Assembly: GCF_019285775.1 (NCBI RefSeq)
Contig: NZ_CP079105.1
Location: 2,170,001 to 2,234,000 of the forward strand
DNA from: Skermania piniformis
Lineage (GTDB): Bacteria > Actinomycetota > Actinomycetes > Mycobacteriales > Mycobacteriaceae
Length of the DNA: 64,000 nt
Direction of reading: 5' to 3'
Part shown: positions 63,473 through 64,000 of the stretch, in pieces
Position numbering within the stretch: the stretch's first letter is position 1
How the letters are laid out: the number at the start of each line of letters is the position of its first letter
The notes under the pieces: model-generated
The model's input: only the letters and a program-made list of their open reading frames with translations
The model's database searches: none
What the model was told of the DNA's origin: nothing
Made by a program: the position numbers and the translations under genes

Positions 63473-64000
63473 ATGTCCGAACAAAACCCCAACCTCGCCG
63501 CCTTGTCCGCCGCCGGGGTATCGGTGTGGCTGGACGACCTGTCCCGCGAGCGCATCCAGTCCGGCAACCTGCAGGAGTTGATCGACACCCACAGCGTCGT
63601 CGGCGTCACCACCAACCCGACGATCTTCCAGCACGCACTCAGCCACGGCGACAGCTACGCCACCGAGGTGGCCGAGCTGGCCGGTCGCGGGGCGAGTGTC
63701 GACGAGCTGATCCGCACGATCACCACCGACGACGTGCGCTCGGCCTGCGACGTGCTGGCGCCGGTGTACGAGGCCACCGGCGGGGTGGACGGCCGGGTAT
63801 CGATCGAGGTCGATCCGTCGCTCGCGTTCGAGGAGGACAAGACCGTCACCCAGGCGATCGAACTGTGGAAGATCGTCGACCGGCCGAACCTGCTGATCAA
63901 GATTCCGGCGACAAAGCCGGGCCTGCCGGCGATCACCCGGGTGATCGCCGAAGGAATCAGCGTGAACGTGACGTTGATCTTCTCGGTGGCCCGCTACCGC
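63473..64000 (+). CDS. tal: Transaldolase (partial at window edge)
   Basis: The first 176 codons of a transaldolase are open to the last base. It begins [25 protein letters not shown] and shows [15 protein letters not shown] and the Schiff-base Lys in [15 protein letters not shown]. It is the long (Mycobacterium-type) transaldolase. AAGGGA precedes the ATG. It exchanges dihydroxyacetone units with transketolase products in the pentose phosphate pathway. The C-terminus lies beyond 64000. Confidence 0.93.
   Translation, partial: MSEQNPNLAALSAAGVSVWLDDLSRERIQSGNLQELIDTHSVVGVTTNPTIFQHALSHGDSYATEVAELAGRGASVDELIRTITTDDVRSACDVLAPVYEATGGVDGRVSIEVDPSLAFEEDKTVTQAIELWKIVDRPNLLIKIPATKPGLPAITRVIAEGISVNVTLIFSVARYR

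Overview
The window is high-GC actinobacterial DNA, almost certainly from a mycolic-acid-containing member of the Mycobacteriales (Nocardiaceae-like). The evidence is a FabG1-InhA pair, an MptB-type mannosyltransferase, a RipA-type endopeptidase, SufR-suf, AcnR-acn, Ku, and a gene order that follows M. tuberculosis from about Rv1496 down to Rv1448c (recalled from memory, not searched). I cannot name a species.

Layout. (1) 1-2840 is a graveyard of insertion sequences: two damaged copies of one IS3-family element, an apparently complete IS3-family element (737-2041, transposase in one frame) and a 283-bp ISL3-type miniature element nested inside the second damaged copy. (2) 2899-7981 is the methylmalonyl-CoA mutase operon mutA-mutB-meaB on the minus strand. 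(3) 8103-15970 holds a TVP38/DedA-type membrane protein, a crcB fluoride-channel pair, an SDR, an amidohydrolase, a YjbR protein, an SPFH/NfeD pair, a DUF3097 protein, an uncharacterised protein and a two-domain VOC protein. (4) 16175-25746 holds a Pro/Ala/Thr-repeat exported protein with an IdeR-like iron box, then hemH, inhA, fabG1, a VWA-DUF58-MoxR trio, ripA and an Rv1476-like membrane protein. (5) 25931-36492 holds aconitase with an AcnR-type operator, the AcnR-like TetR regulator, a small HTH protein, an ABC-F protein, SDRs, a CrtL-type lycopene cyclase, Ku, an SRPBCC protein, a deazaflavin-dependent nitroreductase-like protein and a BlaI-type regulator whose start codon overlaps an iron box. 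(6) 36553-42691 is the suf Fe-S assembly operon sufR-B-D-C-S-U-DUF59, with a SufR operator. (7) 42745-48130 holds the mannosyltransferase, an ABC exporter pair, ctaA and a quinone oxidoreductase. (8) 48394-60248 is an accessory island. (9) ctaB, tkt and a partial tal resume the conserved order.

The accessory island is the most interesting part. Between qor and ctaB, where M. tuberculosis has only a short gap, it carries a membrane Ser/Thr kinase, a TetR regulator divergent from a cytochrome P450, an MMPL exporter, and a compact operon (54566-60248). That operon encodes a serine-palmitoyltransferase-like alpha-oxoamine synthase, a free-standing acyl carrier protein, a fatty acyl-AMP ligase-like enzyme, a flavin monooxygenase and an SDR closely resembling eukaryotic 3-ketosphinganine reductase. 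Read together, these genes suggest an ACP-dependent route to a sphingoid-base-like long-chain amino alcohol, oxidised by the FMO and/or P450 and exported by the MMPL protein. The chemistry is inference; the individual gene families are well supported.

Start codons were re-chosen where an internal start fits the ribosome-binding site, the overlap with the upstream gene or the family N-terminus better than the longest open frame.
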